From Pelosinus fermentans JBW45 (GTDB taxonomy: Bacteria > Bacillota > Negativicutes > DSM-13327), in contig NZ_CP010978.1 in assembly GCF_000271665.2 (NCBI RefSeq), positions 5,316,817 to 5,380,816 on the forward strand: a stretch of DNA of 64,000 bases, given 5' to 3'. The notes beneath the pieces are model-generated. The model ran no database searches and had not been told where the DNA came from. It saw nothing but the letters and a program-made list of their open reading frames with translations. Positions 15,836 to 25,035 of this stretch are shown here, piece after piece. Each line of letters begins with the position of its first letter. The first letter of the stretch is position 1. Both the position numbers and the translations under genes were made by a program.

Positions 15836-17813
15836 TTTCTGCACTCTCCTCTATATACTTTGCGCTTAGTTCTATCACTTGGCGCTTTACTTCTTCCATA
15901 GTGCCTTTTTTAACCTGAGCACCAGCTACTGTCTGATGTCCGCCTCCACCTAGCTCTTCCATGATAACTTGTACGTTGAAAGCTCCGTTGGATCGTGCGC
16001 TAACACCAATGCCGCCATCTTCAAGGAAGAACAATACAAAGCTGATTTGTACTCCTTCTACTCCTAGCAGCATATCAGCAACTTGCGCTGCTACAATTTG
16101 TGCATTTTTTATATTATCGGGACAACCTGCTACGACTACGCCGCCAGGTAACATGATTGCCTGATTCAAAATTTCAGCCCGTGACTTAACCGTCTCAAAG
16201 TCTAAGCGAAACATTTGACGAACTAAAGCAGGATCAGCTCCTGAACGCCTTAAATAGGCTGCAGCATCAAAGGTACGCACTCCACTTTGTACCGAAAACT
16301 GCTTCGTATCGACAACAATGCCAGCATACAAGGCCGTTGCATCCATTTTATTAAACTCTAGGTAATCATCAAAGTACATCAATAACTCTGTAACCAGTTC
16401 ACAAGTAGAAGACGCTGACGGTTCAAGATACACTAATAGCGGATTTGCAATGAATTTTTCAGAGCGGCGATGGTGATCAATAACAACCACTCGATCGACT
16501 TTACTTAATAACTCTGGTGCTGCAGATAATTCTGGATGATGAACATCTACTACAAACAGTAAGGTTTGGGGAGTAATCAGTGGCATCGCCTGAGCTGACG
16601 TGATAAATAAATCTTGATATTCTTCATAATCGGCCAAAATCTCCTGCAGTTTGCTTAATGAAACCCCTGGCTGGCTAACGACAATGTGTAATTCTTTTCC
16701 TAAATGGCGAGCCATAATACCCACGCCAATAGCAGCACCTAAACTGTCAAAATCCTCATTGGTATGACCCATGACCAGAACCCTATCAGCATCATCAATA
16801 ATTTCCCGCAATGCCTGGGCTACAATCCGTGCCTTAACTCTTGTATTTTTTTCTACCGCTTTAGCTTTACCTCCATAGAATTGGAGTTTACCTCCTACAT
16901 GAACAGCCACCTGATCGCCGCCTCGGCCTAATGCTAAATCCAGACCGGCTTGGGCTCGTTCTCCCAATATAGCTACAGAATCTTCATCAGCCGCAACTCC
17001 CATACTGAGTGTAACGGGAATTTTATTGCCAATATGAATGGCACGTACCCGATCAAGAATGTCAAACTTTTCCTGCAGGCATTTATTTAAGTTCTGACGG
17101 TTAAACACCGCAAGATACATGTCCTCTGCATATTTCTTTAATACAGCCTCATTCTCTGCCACCCATTCTGCTAGAAGCTTATTGACTTCCGCGACTACAG
17201 ACGTTCGCTGACCTTCACTTAATCCTTGCAATACATCATCATAATTATCAATTTGGATGTAAGCCATAACCGGTACAGAATTTACACATTCAGCTCTCAC
17301 TTTTTCACTGGCTGTAATATCACTAATATAAGCGATTATTAGCTCTTCATGATCCATTTTATGAATTATGGGTTCATGAATCACATCATAATATTTATCC
17401 TCTGTCGAAAATACTTCCCGGCCGGATTTGCCCCATACCTTATCCAAAGGAAACTCGGGACAAATGCCCATAATCGACTCTCCTAGTTCAACTTCATCAC
17501 CAAACCAGTCGATAAGAACATCATTATGCCAATATAATTTTCCCTCTTTGTCAATGATCATCATAACTAAAGGCAAACTTTTTAACGCATAGGATGCTCC
17601 TTCTTCAATGCAGTTACTCATCGTATATAGGTAGCTATCCAACGCCTTTTGCCGCTCTTTGTGGCGTTCGCGCCCATACAAATACAAAGAACATAACAAA
17701 ATTGCACCTAATACTGCTACATAGGGATTATAAAAAACAATTACCACTAATAAAGCTGTGGCAACAGCAAGATAAATTCTTGTATCAAACCAAAAAGACG
17801 GACCTTGCGGCAT
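15807..17813 (-). CDS. gdpP: cyclic di-AMP phosphodiesterase GdpP (DHH/DHHA1)
   Basis: A 668-residue membrane enzyme that hydrolyses c-di-AMP. Two N-terminal membrane helices (LAVATALLVVIVFY, AVLGAILLCSLYLY) lead to a PAS-like domain (SLPLVMMIIDKEGKLYWHND), a degenerate GGDEF domain and a catalytic DHH domain. The DHH domain has GHTNEDFDSLGA, VVDVHHP and VIDHHRR, and the DHHA1 part ends GGGGHQTVAGA. All metal ligands expected for DHH enzymes are visible. AGGAGGAG precedes the ATG at 17813. It follows the YybS-type gene and overlaps rplI by 29 bases, the same order as yybS-yybT-rplI in Bacillus. Confidence 0.95.
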   Translation of the reverse strand: MPQGPSFWFDTRIYLAVATALLVVIVFYNPYVAVLGAILLCSLYLYGRERHKERQKALDSYLYTMSNCIEEGASYALKSLPLVMMIIDKEGKLYWHNDVLIDWFGDEVELGESIMGICPEFPLDKVWGKSGREVFSTEDKYYDVIHEPIIHKMDHEELIIAYISDITASEKVRAECVNSVPVMAYIQIDNYDDVLQGLSEGQRTSVVAEVNKLLAEWVAENEAVLKKYAEDMYLAVFNRQNLNKCLQEKFDILDRVRAIHIGNKIPVTLSMGVAADEDSVAILGERAQAGLDLALGRGGDQVAVHVGGKLQFYGGKAKAVEKNTRVKARIVAQALREIIDDADRVLVMGHTNEDFDSLGAAIGVGIMARHLGKELHIVVSQPGVSLSKLQEILADYEEYQDLFITSAQAMPLITPQTLLFVVDVHHPELSAAPELLSKVDRVVVIDHHRRSEKFIANPLLVYLEPSASSTCELVTELLMYFDDYLEFNKMDATALYAGIVVDTKQFSVQSGVRTFDAAAYLRRSGADPALVRQMFRLDFETVKSRAEILNQAIMLPGGVVVAGCPDNIKNAQIVAAQVADMLLGVEGVQISFVLFFLEDGGIGVSARSNGAFNVQVIMEELGGGGHQTVAGAQVKKGTMEEVKRQVIELSAKYIEESAENESNSTTRG

Positions 17814-17854
17814 AAACAACTCCTCCTTGAAGGCTAGTCTCACACATCCAGTTT

Positions 17855-18817
17855 TTAATCTTTGGATTGAGGCCCTCGCAAACGTCGATAATCCATAACC
17901 ATATCAATTGCACCTGCAACTATCAAGATCTGCGCAAAAAAACCATTTGTCAATATCAAGAACAGTATAAGTCCTTTAATCATTTTTGACAAATTGTATT
18001 TATCGGCAAAGTAGTTAAATAACGCCAAACCTTGCACTAAAATGAGGGTACTCGTGATCACTTGAAGATTCATGCCAACCTGAGTCAACAAGCTAATTTC
18101 CCTGCTATTACCCCAATAGATCATCACTAAGGATAATGCAAAAAAGTACACAATGTGATACGGCAAGGACCATTCTTTAAATGCTGGAAAGTTAGGAACA
18201 TTATGCCCTAGTTTTCTTAATACAGTTTTGGCAATTAGAAAATTCAGCCACGTATCAAGTACCGATGCCATAATAAAACCTGCCGGTAAAATAATCTTCA
18301 TTAATTCAATCATGGACTGCATAGACTCAGACATCTTAGCCAGTTCCTGCTCTGCCATGCCAAAATCCCGGTATACTTCAATGGCCTGAGCTACAGCATT
18401 ATTCATTACATCACTTTGCATAGTAAGAGGATTCACACCGAGTACTAAGGCACTAATCGCCAATAACGCAGCTTTAGAAACCAAGGAAGCAGCCGTTCCC
18501 CACAACATCGTTTTACCAGCACTAAAATTCATACGAAAGGCATAGCCTAACACAATACCAATTAAACCAAATCCAACAACCACACTAAGAGAATGCAGCG
18601 GATGCATTAACATGGCAATCATAACACCAGAAACAACTGTTGCCATAATGCTCCACTTATAGCCATGACGAACACCTAATAAAATAATGGGCACGGGCCA
18701 CATTAAATTAACAAAAGGTCCAATCAGAGGAAGATAAGCACTAATCAAGGCAAATAGTATGGCAATCCCTGATAATATTCCACCCTCTACCATAGGCCTG
18801 AGCCGTGTCTGTCTCAT
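17855..18817 (-). CDS. yybS: YybS-family (DUF2232) membrane protein
   Basis: A 320-residue polytopic protein with about eight hydrophobic segments (GILSGIAILFALISAYLPLI, IILLGVRHGYKWSIMATVV, AAILSALVLGV-type helices). Families of this kind resemble the S-components of ECF transporters in outline, but the function is not established. The position directly before gdpP and rplI is conserved in Firmicutes and supports the assignment. It is 4 bases from the preceding MazG-like gene, so the two are co-transcribed. Confidence 0.88.
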   Translation of the reverse strand: MRQTRLRPMVEGGILSGIAILFALISAYLPLIGPFVNLMWPVPIILLGVRHGYKWSIMATVVSGVMIAMLMHPLHSLSVVVGFGLIGIVLGYAFRMNFSAGKTMLWGTAASLVSKAALLAISALVLGVNPLTMQSDVMNNAVAQAIEVYRDFGMAEQELAKMSESMQSMIELMKIILPAGFIMASVLDTWLNFLIAKTVLRKLGHNVPNFPAFKEWSLPYHIVYFFALSLVMIYWGNSREISLLTQVGMNLQVITSTLILVQGLALFNYFADKYNLSKMIKGLILFLILTNGFFAQILIVAGAIDMVMDYRRLRGPQSKD

Positions 18818-18821
18818 TCAT

Positions 18822-19139
18822 TCACCCCTTTTGGCGGAGATGACGCCGGTACTCACTAGAGTCACCAAACCATTTCTCCACTTCCCGTTCTTTTTTTATA
18901 TCTTGTTCTACTTGCATTAAAACCGACTTATCTAATGATTCAAAGCTAATCCCTAGTCGTCTTCCTAAAATATAGCAAGAAACGACTACGGCAGCCAATC
19001 CTTCGCCAATCGCCTGTTCACTATTCTTTGCCATGGCTTGGTATAGTTGACCAATATGGGTGATCAACTCCGCCTTTAGCCACTCTATCAAACGCATTTT
19101 GCGTAAAATATCCGACTCATTCGAAAACAAAACAGCCAC
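18822..19139 (-). CDS. MazG-like family protein
   Basis: A 105-residue all-helical protein resembling the small MazG-like proteins of Firmicutes: ESDILRKMRLIEWLKAEL, EGLAAVVVSCYILGRRLGIS, ending WFGDSSEYRRHLRQKG. MazG proteins hydrolyse nucleoside triphosphates with an EExxE/ExxD metal motif. That full motif is not obvious here, so the activity is uncertain. It is the first gene of the yybS-gdpP-rplI-lonC-dnaB series. Confidence 0.7.
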   Translation of the reverse strand: MAVLFSNESDILRKMRLIEWLKAELITHIGQLYQAMAKNSEQAIGEGLAAVVVSCYILGRRLGISFESLDKSVLMQVEQDIKKEREVEKWFGDSSEYRRHLRQKG

Positions 19140-19245
19140 TCCCCCCCTTTTTACTATATCTGATATAGTATTCGCAAATCAATAGTCTGTTTCCTGCTTT
19201 ATCATAAAGTATATCCCAGATAAGAAGATACGATGACCCATTCTT

Positions 19246-19299
19246 AGCAGAATAAAATAAAAGAGAGGTTAAGTAACCTCTCTTTTGTTTTATTCTGCT
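19246..19299 (-). terminator. terminator of rpsF-ssb-rpsR
   Basis: AAAGAGAGGTTA pairs with TAACCTCTCTTT with a 3-base loop. The arms extend outward to about 26 bp with one mismatch, overlapping the rpsR stop, and a T-rich tail follows on the minus strand. Confidence 0.9.
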
Positions 19300-19520
19300 G
19301 TGAATGGCAACAATGCAACAATACGTGCACGTTTAATCGCCAAAGTAACACTACGTTGATGCTTTGCGCAGTTACCAGAAATACGGCGAGGCAATATTTT
19401 GCCGCGTTCCGTAGTGTAACGACGGATTTTACCAACTTCTTTATAATCGATCGTTTCTACTTTATCCACGCAGAAACTGCAAATCTTTTTCTTAGGTTTT
19501 CTTCCTCTTTCACGTTTCAC
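19290..19520 (-). CDS. rpsR: 30S ribosomal protein S18
   Basis: A 76-residue S18. Cys-containing [20 protein letters not shown] and [17 protein letters not shown], then a basic C-terminus ([18 protein letters not shown]). S18 binds S6 and the central domain of 16S rRNA. It is the last gene of the standard rpsF-ssb-rpsR operon. The Cys pattern points to the zinc-binding (C+) form of S18. Confidence 0.97.
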   Translation of the reverse strand: MKRERGRKPKKKICSFCVDKVETIDYKEVGKIRRYTTERGKILPRRISGNCAKHQRSVTLAIKRARIVALLPFTAE

Positions 19521-19535
19521 CGATAATACCTCCCT

Positions 19536-19946
19536 TTAAAATGGAATCTCTTCTTCAGGGAAGACCTCTGTACCAAAGGAGCTGACATCATATCCGGATG
19601 ATTTTGCAGGACTAGCAGCAGTACTGCCACCGCTTACAGCTTGCTTCGTATCCAAAAATTCAACATTTTGGGCTACTACATCAGCTGCACGCCGTTTTTG
19701 TCCATCTTTCTCATAATCACGAATTTGCAAACGTCCTTCAACTAGTACACGACGACCCTTGGTAAGATTGTTGCCACAAACTTCGGCCAGCTTATCCCAT
19801 ACTACTACAGGAATAAAATCAGCTCGCTTATTCTCACCATAACCGGTATCAACTGCTACACTGAAAGATGCTACTGCCTTACCAGTCTGTGTATATCGAA
19901 CTTCCGGATCACGAGTCAAACGACCGACTATTATAACCTTATTCAT
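19536..19946 (-). CDS. ssb: single-stranded DNA-binding protein
   Basis: A 136-residue SSB. The OB-fold begins MNKVIIVGRLTRDPEVRYTQ, with KRADFIPVVVWDKLAEVC and GRRVLVEGRLQIRDYEKDG. A short Gly/Ser-rich linker leads to the acidic tail ending EVFPEEEIPF, the hook that recruits replication and repair proteins. It lies between rpsF and rpsR with short gaps. Confidence 0.97.
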   Translation of the reverse strand: MNKVIIVGRLTRDPEVRYTQTGKAVASFSVAVDTGYGENKRADFIPVVVWDKLAEVCGNNLTKGRRVLVEGRLQIRDYEKDGQKRRAADVVAQNVEFLDTKQAVSGGSTAASPAKSSGYDVSSFGTEVFPEEEIPF

Positions 19947-19964
19947 GGTTTAATTCCCCCTGGT

Positions 19965-20249
19965 CTATTCGTCTACTTTAATAATCATAAATTTCAAAAT
20001 ATCTTCAGTAATCTTCATTATACGATCAAGCTCAAGAATGGTCGCTGGTACAGCTGTAAAGGTAGTCAGGCAGTAAAAACCTTCAGCAAAGTCTTTTACT
20101 ACATAAGCCAAACGCTTTTTGCCCCAACGATCAATTTTTTCTACTTGACCACCGTTGTTATTAATCAGGTTTTCAAATTTGGTAATTACCGCATTTGTCG
20201 CTTCTTCTTCCAACGGTTTAACAATAAACATGACTTCGTACTTTCTCAC
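19965..20249 (-). CDS. rpsF: 30S ribosomal protein S6
   Basis: A 94-residue S6 starting at a GTG (MRKYEVMFIVKPLEEEA) behind AGGAGGAGGTG. GGQVEKIDRWGKKRLAYVVKDF and FYCLTTFTAVPATILELDR are the family core. It forms a heterodimer with S18. In many bacteria the S6:S18 pair represses this operon through the leader RNA. Confidence 0.97.
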   Translation of the reverse strand: MRKYEVMFIVKPLEEEATNAVITKFENLINNNGGQVEKIDRWGKKRLAYVVKDFAEGFYCLTTFTAVPATILELDRIMKITEDILKFMIIKVDE

Positions 20250-20387
20250 GAAATCACCTCCTCCTGTGGACTAATGGCTCCCTAGTGGGAGCAGGGAAGG
20301 TTTGTAAACATTTATAAACATTTTTTCAAACCTCTCTAGGCTACCCTAGACTGACATATTATATCACTAATAGTAATACAAATGCAA
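20250..20387 (-). promoter_or_regulatory. rpsF promoter and structured leader
   Basis: A promoter (TTGCAT, 18 bases, TATAAT; 20358-20387) is followed by a leader of about 100 bases. It contains two hairpins: AGGTTTG/CAAACCT, and GCTCCC-ACTA-GGGAGC just before the ribosome site. Other bacteria use a leader here for S6:S18 feedback. I could not confirm the conserved CCG-bulge signature of that motif, so a regulatory role is inferred. Confidence 0.55.
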
Positions 20388-20408
20388 CTATATATATTGA
20401 AAGAAATA

Positions 20409-21515
20409 TTATACATTAAATCTAAAGTACGTAACATCCCCATCTTGCATAACGTACTCTTTACCTTCTAAACGAACCAATCCCTTTTCACGAGCCGCAT
20501 TGGAGCTGCCTGTCAGTACAAGATCATTATAGGAGACAATTTCTGCACGAATAAAGCCACGCTCAATATCAGAGTGAATCTTGCCTCCGGCCTGAGGTGC
20601 TTTTGTCCCTTTTTTTATCGTCCAGGCACGTACTTCCTGCTCACCAGCCGTTAAGAACGTCACTAAGCCTAAAAGCTTGTATGAAGCCTTGATCAGCTTA
20701 TCCAATCCAGATTCTGACAATCCAAGTTCCGCTAAAAATTCCTTCGCGTCCTCCGCTGGCAGTTCTGCGATCTCTGACTCAACTTTGGCCGATACTGCAA
20801 TAACTTCTGCACCCTCTTCTACGGCGTACTTTCTCACAATTTTAACATACTCATTATCCTCTGCATTGGCTACTTCTTCTTCACTGACATTGGCAATAAA
20901 CAATACTGGTTTTAACGTCATCAAGTTTAGGTCACCAATGAGTCCGGCTTCATCCTCTGTCATATTGGCGCGCCGTGCAGGCAATGCTTGCTCTAAAAGC
21001 TCTTTAATTTTTACCAGTACCGCCATTTCATTCGGTGCTTTCTTATCGCCAGTTTTAATGAGCTTCTGCACACGCTCCATACGCTTCTCCAATGTGTCTA
21101 AATCAGCTAAGCATAATTCGGTATTAATGATTTCAATATCCCGCAAAGGATTTAATGCTCCCTCAACGTGAGTGATATTTTCATCTTCAAAACAGCGTAC
21201 CACTTGAGCAACAGCATCTACTTGGCGAATATGAGCTAAAAACTTATTGCCTAAGCCTTCTCCTTTAGACGCACCTTTCACCAATCCAGCAATATCAACA
21301 AAACGCATTGCCGTCGGGATACAGCGTTTTGTTTTATACATTTCCACCAAATGCGGTAAGCGCTCATCCGGAACATCTACGACACCCACATTTGGCTCTA
21401 TTGTGCAAAAAGGATAATTAGCAGCCTCTGCACCTGCTTTTGTAATCGCATTAAACAATGTACTTTTACCTACATTTGGTAAACCAACAATACCCACTTC
21501 TAAATTTGTACTCAT
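20409..21515 (-). CDS. ychF: redox-regulated ATPase YchF (Obg-like)
   Basis: A 368-residue YchF/OLA1 protein. P-loop [34 protein letters not shown] (G3), and a switched specificity motif consistent with ATP preference. An inserted coiled coil occupies about 130-200, and the C-terminal TGS domain begins near 280 and ends [13 protein letters not shown]. YchF binds ribosomes and affects stress responses. It is transcribed alone from its own promoter. Confidence 0.96.
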   Translation of the reverse strand: MSTNLEVGIVGLPNVGKSTLFNAITKAGAEAANYPFCTIEPNVGVVDVPDERLPHLVEMYKTKRCIPTAMRFVDIAGLVKGASKGEGLGNKFLAHIRQVDAVAQVVRCFEDENITHVEGALNPLRDIEIINTELCLADLDTLEKRMERVQKLIKTGDKKAPNEMAVLVKIKELLEQALPARRANMTEDEAGLIGDLNLMTLKPVLFIANVSEEEVANAEDNEYVKIVRKYAVEEGAEVIAVSAKVESEIAELPAEDAKEFLAELGLSESGLDKLIKASYKLLGLVTFLTAGEQEVRAWTIKKGTKAPQAGGKIHSDIERGFIRAEIVSYNDLVLTGSSNAAREKGLVRLEGKEYVMQDGDVTYFRFNV

Positions 21516-21558
21516 TCATCTATTCCACCTTACTTACAATTTCTTTTTAGTATGTCTT

Positions 21559-21587
21559 ATTGTAGATGATTCTTCCCCTATTTTCAA
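21559..21587 (-). promoter_or_regulatory. ychF promoter
   Basis: TTGAAA and TACAAT with a 17-base spacer on the minus strand, about 45 bases before the start codon. Confidence 0.6.
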
Positions 21588-21596
21588 GCAGGCACT

Positions 21597-21785
21597 TCAC
21601 TCTTCTCCATGTTCACGACGATAAGCAATGGCATTCTTCAATCTTGCCGTACCTAATAACAACATAATAGAGCCTATGATAACACCCACTGTTAGATTGA
21701 TTTTATTACCAAAATCTGTTCCCATTGCAATGAGCACAATCCCCGTCACCAAGGTCATGCCTCCTACAATAAACTGATACTTCAC
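21597..21785 (-). CDS. small two-helix membrane protein
   Basis: A 62-residue protein with two hydrophobic helices (FIVGGMTLVTGIVLIAMG and LTVGVIIGSIMLLLGTA) and a charged C-terminus (YRREHGEE). Not recognised beyond that. It begins 2 bases after the DUF951 gene and belongs to the mscS-DUF951 transcript, so it is real but of unknown role. Confidence 0.65.
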   Translation of the reverse strand: MKYQFIVGGMTLVTGIVLIAMGTDFGNKINLTVGVIIGSIMLLLGTARLKNAIAYRREHGEE

Positions 21786-21787
21786 AT

Positions 21788-21991
21788 TTATCCCTCCTCT
21801 TGCGTACCTTTGTGTGTTACGATTTCTTTTACACCTTTTTCAAACTTTACGCGTGGCACCAGGACAAAACGCCCACACCCTTGGCATTTTAAACCAAAAT
21901 CAATCCCTGTCCGCGTAATTTCCCACAAAGCAGTTCCACAAGGATGGTTCTTCTTCATTCTCACAATATCACCAATTTGATAACGTACCAT
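21788..21991 (-). CDS. DUF951 family protein
   Basis: A 67-residue protein with the DUF951 pattern: YQIGDIVRMKKNHPCGT, then WEITRTGIDFGLKCQGCGR with one C-x2-C pair that may bind metal, and VLVPRVKFEK. The family commonly sits beside an mscS-type gene near the origin in Firmicutes. Its start shares one base with the stop of the upstream channel gene, a sign of translational coupling. Function is unknown. Confidence 0.85.
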   Translation of the reverse strand: MVRYQIGDIVRMKKNHPCGTALWEITRTGIDFGLKCQGCGRFVLVPRVKFEKGVKEIVTHKGTQEEG

Positions 21992-22824
21992 TATCTAACA
22001 CCTTCTTGCCTTTTACTATTATCCATCACAGGATGGGGAATATTCGCTTCATTAAATAAACGTGTTACTGTGTAACGAAGAGTATTTTCCACTTTTCCTT
22101 GCTGCAAAGGCACAGTCTTCGCTACAATACGTACCATTAGCATCTGAGCACCAAGGTCTACTACACCTAATACTTTCGGTCCCTCTAAGACCTCTTCCAT
22201 CTCCTTGCCTACACAAATACAAGCCTCTTCTAATAATAGAAGTACCTTATCCAAATCAGCCTCATAAGCAACAGGTATATTGACTACAGCTTGCATATGG
22301 CCTCTTGTATAATTACTAATCCTAGATATTGCACCATGGGGAATAATGTGCAGCACACCATTGCCATCTCGCAATTTAGTCACGCGCAAACCAATGTCTT
22401 CCACAGTACCTGCCATATCACCACTGACAATGTAATCCCCGACAGCAAACTGATTTTCCAATACAATGAAAAAACCAGTTACAAAATCACGGATCAAACT
22501 TTGAGAGCCAACACCAAGAGCCAATCCTATAATACCAGCTCCGGCCACAAGAGAGGTGGTATCAATATGGAATTCTTGCAGCACCATGAGGATTGTAATA
22601 AAATAAATAAAATACCGAATAATGCTTTGCAGCATTCCCCCCAGTGTTCTAGCACGTCTTTCGTCAAAAGAAAAAGCACTAATACCAACATTAGGGATAA
22701 ACATTTTATTCACCATGAGGGAGAATAGACGCAATATAAGCATTGATCCTAATAAAATAGCTAAAAGACGTACTATTTTATTACCTGCTGCTAATAAAAA
22801 TTCCGGCGTGAGCAACATGGTCAT
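21991..22824 (-). CDS. small-conductance mechanosensitive channel (MscS family)
   Basis: A 277-residue channel that releases solutes on hypo-osmotic shock. N-terminal hydrophobic helices (KIVRLLAILLGSMLILRLF; YFIYFITILMVLQEF) precede the pore-lining helix ASLVAGAG-type segment TTSLVAGAGIIGLALGVGSQ and the beta domain (FIVLENQFAVGDYIV). The C-terminal alpha/beta domain is short. It is followed by the coupled DUF951 gene, the order seen in YkuT-like loci of Firmicutes. Confidence 0.93.
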   Translation of the reverse strand: MTMLLTPEFLLAAGNKIVRLLAILLGSMLILRLFSLMVNKMFIPNVGISAFSFDERRARTLGGMLQSIIRYFIYFITILMVLQEFHIDTTSLVAGAGIIGLALGVGSQSLIRDFVTGFFIVLENQFAVGDYIVSGDMAGTVEDIGLRVTKLRDGNGVLHIIPHGAISRISNYTRGHMQAVVNIPVAYEADLDKVLLLLEEACICVGKEMEEVLEGPKVLGVVDLGAQMLMVRIVAKTVPLQQGKVENTLRYTVTRLFNEANIPHPVMDNSKRQEGVR

Positions 22825-23014
22825 AGTTCAGTTCCTTTCACAATCATCATTATTTTACTTTTCATGATCATATTGTTTCCAGCTTTCTATAATTGCATAT
22901 ATATTATACATTATATGAAAAAATCCTTCTACTTAAGTCTTTCTTAATAAAGAAGAGCAAATGCACTGCCTCTGGCATATAATGTTGCACCAACGCTAAA
23001 GTGAGGCGACTATC

Positions 23015-23755
23015 ATGTCAGATACCAATCAAAATCCTCAACCTATTATTGACCTGATATTGGCTGATATAAACGCAGTTATTCCTAATCTTTCTTCGTT
23101 AGTAGCTTCATATCGCCTGCTTGTAGGTGCCTCTGAAGAAATTCATCGTACACCAGAAATTTGTCCTGAAGTCTTCGAGCGGGCAGTAAGGCGTGCTGAT
23201 AACGCTGGAACGTTGATCGATGTCTTCCTTGAATTACTCTGCTGCAAAGTAGCTTTTAGCAGCGATTTTTTAAAAATTTCTTGTGCGCCAGTGGATTTAT
23301 TTCGGTTATTAGCCAATAAGTCCCCTACAACAGATGTTCCTTTTCACACAGCCGAGCAGGTCGTTGAGATGGAGGCCTTACGGCGTGTCCTAGAGTGCTG
23401 TCACCATAAAGGCTCTTGCCTTCCAGACAAGGAAGTGCTCTGCCCCAAACCTGAAGGAGCTCCTGAGCCACCTGCCCCAGCGCCGTCGTCAAACTCAGAT
23501 ATCCAAGAAGTAGAAGCTGTCGCCCTACAACAATTAGTCAATACATTTGGTGCACGAACCAATGAAGCAGTATCCCCGGATACTCCATCTACTTCCTCAG
23601 CAAATCCTGCCCCTTCAGAAATCAAAGATGCCTCCACCGATAGTAGCAGCTCGGAAAAATTCGACGATGAACGTGAAAGTCGTGTCCGCTGCAAACATTT
23701 ATATACGTTTCATAATAAAAAAAGTAGTTCAAAGGAAATTGACAAAAAAAAATAA
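23015..23755 (+). CDS. hypothetical protein with a Pro/Ser-rich tail
   Basis: A 246-residue protein I do not recognise, on the plus strand amid minus-strand genes. Residues 1-140 look globular and helical (ADINAVIPNLSSLVASYRLL, CPEVFERAVRRADNAGTL) with six or more cysteines (CC near 75, CC-HHKGSC near 129-134). Residues about 145-225 are low-complexity, rich in Pro, Ala, Ser and acidic residues, and the end is basic (HNKKSSSKEIDKKK). No signal peptide or membrane segment. GTGAGGCG precedes the ATG by 7 bases and a bidirectional terminator follows. Ordered N-domain plus disordered tail suggests a scaffold or surface-binding role, which is speculation. Confidence 0.75.
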   Translation: MSDTNQNPQPIIDLILADINAVIPNLSSLVASYRLLVGASEEIHRTPEICPEVFERAVRRADNAGTLIDVFLELLCCKVAFSSDFLKISCAPVDLFRLLANKSPTTDVPFHTAEQVVEMEALRRVLECCHHKGSCLPDKEVLCPKPEGAPEPPAPAPSSNSDIQEVEAVALQQLVNTFGARTNEAVSPDTPSTSSANPAPSEIKDASTDSSSSEKFDDERESRVRCKHLYTFHNKKSSSKEIDKKK

Positions 23756-23790
23756 GCAAGAATCCCAAACGATTCTTGCTTATTTTTCTA
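23751..23790. terminator. bidirectional terminator
   Basis: AATAAGCAAGAATC and GATTCTTGCTTATT form a 14-bp stem with a 6-base loop and T-runs on both strands. It serves the convergent hypothetical and CDF genes. Confidence 0.92.
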
Positions 23791-24693
23791 TTCATCAAGA
23801 GGACATGCCCCTAGTTCCTCGAGATGATCACATGGCTCTAGGTGAATGACGACATCACAAGAACCTAGCTTTTGCTTTATTTCCTCTTCAATTTGATCAC
23901 AGATATCATGAGCCTTATTCAAATGCATATCTTTGTATAAAATAAGATGCATATCAATTAAACGCCAACTGCCGGAACGCCGAGTGCGGAGCTGATGAAA
24001 GGAAATGATCTCTTTGTGACTCTTAATGATGTCAATGATCATCTGTTCTTCATGTGCCGGCAAACTAATATCCGTTAACTCATATAAACTCTTCTTTGTC
24101 ATGCCATAACCAGCTTTAAACACAATACCAGCTACAATGATTGCAATCACAGGATCAAGCCAGGCAAGACCAGTTACATGAATAATCACCAATCCTACTA
24201 ACACCCCAACAGAAGTCCAGATATCCGCCCTTAGATGCAAACCATCTGCCTCTAAGGCATGAGAACCAGTCTGTTTAGCCACCTTAAATAATCTTTCTGA
24301 TACCCAGTAATTAATAGCAATTGAAATGATCATAAGAGCAATACCATATTCTAAAAAACCTGGAACCGTAGCCGAATTCATTTTACTCCCGGCTTCATAT
24401 ACAATCCATACTGCTGCCCCGATAATCAATATCGCTTCGATAGCACCTGATAAATTTTCAAATTTTCCATGACCATAGGCATGATTGTCATCAGGAGGGG
24501 TATCTGCTTTGCGGACCGCATAAAAAGCAATCAAAGATGCAAGTAGATCAAAGCCAGAATGAGCAGCTTCTGAAATAATACTGACGGCCCCAGTATAAAA
24601 TCCCACGATCAATTTCAATACAACCAAAACCGTATTAGAAATAACGGACAGCCTAGCAGTACGCTCCTTTAAATTACTATCCACATATCCCAA
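23788..24693 (-). CDS. cation diffusion facilitator (zinc/iron/manganese efflux)
   Basis: A 301-residue proton-driven metal exporter with six membrane helices. Metal-site motifs: SEAAHSGFDLLAS in helix 2, DDNHAYGHGKFENL after it, and HLRADIWTSVGVLVGL in helix 5. The C-terminal cytoplasmic dimer domain (HQLRTRRSGSWRLIDMHLI, HDICDQIEEEI, VVIHLEPCDH) is of the usual size. Exact metal is not decidable from the sequence. It ends against the convergent hypothetical gene. Confidence 0.94.
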   Translation of the reverse strand: MGYVDSNLKERTARLSVISNTVLVVLKLIVGFYTGAVSIISEAAHSGFDLLASLIAFYAVRKADTPPDDNHAYGHGKFENLSGAIEAILIIGAAVWIVYEAGSKMNSATVPGFLEYGIALMIISIAINYWVSERLFKVAKQTGSHALEADGLHLRADIWTSVGVLVGLVIIHVTGLAWLDPVIAIIVAGIVFKAGYGMTKKSLYELTDISLPAHEEQMIIDIIKSHKEIISFHQLRTRRSGSWRLIDMHLILYKDMHLNKAHDICDQIEEEIKQKLGSCDVVIHLEPCDHLEELGACPLDE

Positions 24694-24852
24694 TCATACT
24701 ACCTCCTACCTTTTGCTTAGCAGCTCTATTCTTTGTTATAACCTTCAATAGCCTACACTATTCAAACGAACTATAAAAGGTACCAATTTCAGCTCATTTT
24801 TAGCAGATGCTACAGCCCATAAACGAATCATGCGCCTATAGGATGACATAAC

Positions 24853-24948
24853 AAAAAAGCCTGCAGGCCCTCTAAGGTCCCGCAGGCTTTAATACATACC
24901 TGCTGCTTTCCGCCCGGCTGCGCCATGATGACCGCCTGTTCCTAGCAT
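24853..24948 (-). ncRNA. ffs: probable small SRP RNA (4.5S-like), divergent tip
   Basis: The minus strand folds as one long hairpin: CTAGG with CCTTAG and CAGGC with GCCTG close a 45-base tip reading GGCGCAGCCGGGCGG then AAAGCAGCAGG. The C-A-G on one side and AAGCAGC on the other resemble the SRP54-binding loop of bacterial 4.5S RNA (GGTCAGG..GGAAGCAGC), but the expected GGAA tetraloop is not clean. A terminator overlaps the 3' end (GCCTGC/GCAGGC then TTTTTT) and a plausible promoter lies just upstream. There is no ORF in this gap. If not SRP RNA, it is another highly structured small RNA. Confidence 0.5.
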
Positions 24949-25035
24949 TATATTATATATAGTACCACATTAGGAATTTGCTTGTAAATATCTTTTATGG
25001 GTTGATTCTTAAAGAACATGACAGGCAAGCTTAGT

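Noticed and set aside
20250..20350. S6:S18 leader motif
   Set aside because: Hairpins are present but the CCG-containing bulge that defines the motif could not be identified, so it is listed only as a leader.
22062..22728. Plus-strand frames of 73 and 145 codons opposite the MscS gene
   Set aside because: Antisense shadows of a well-supported channel gene.
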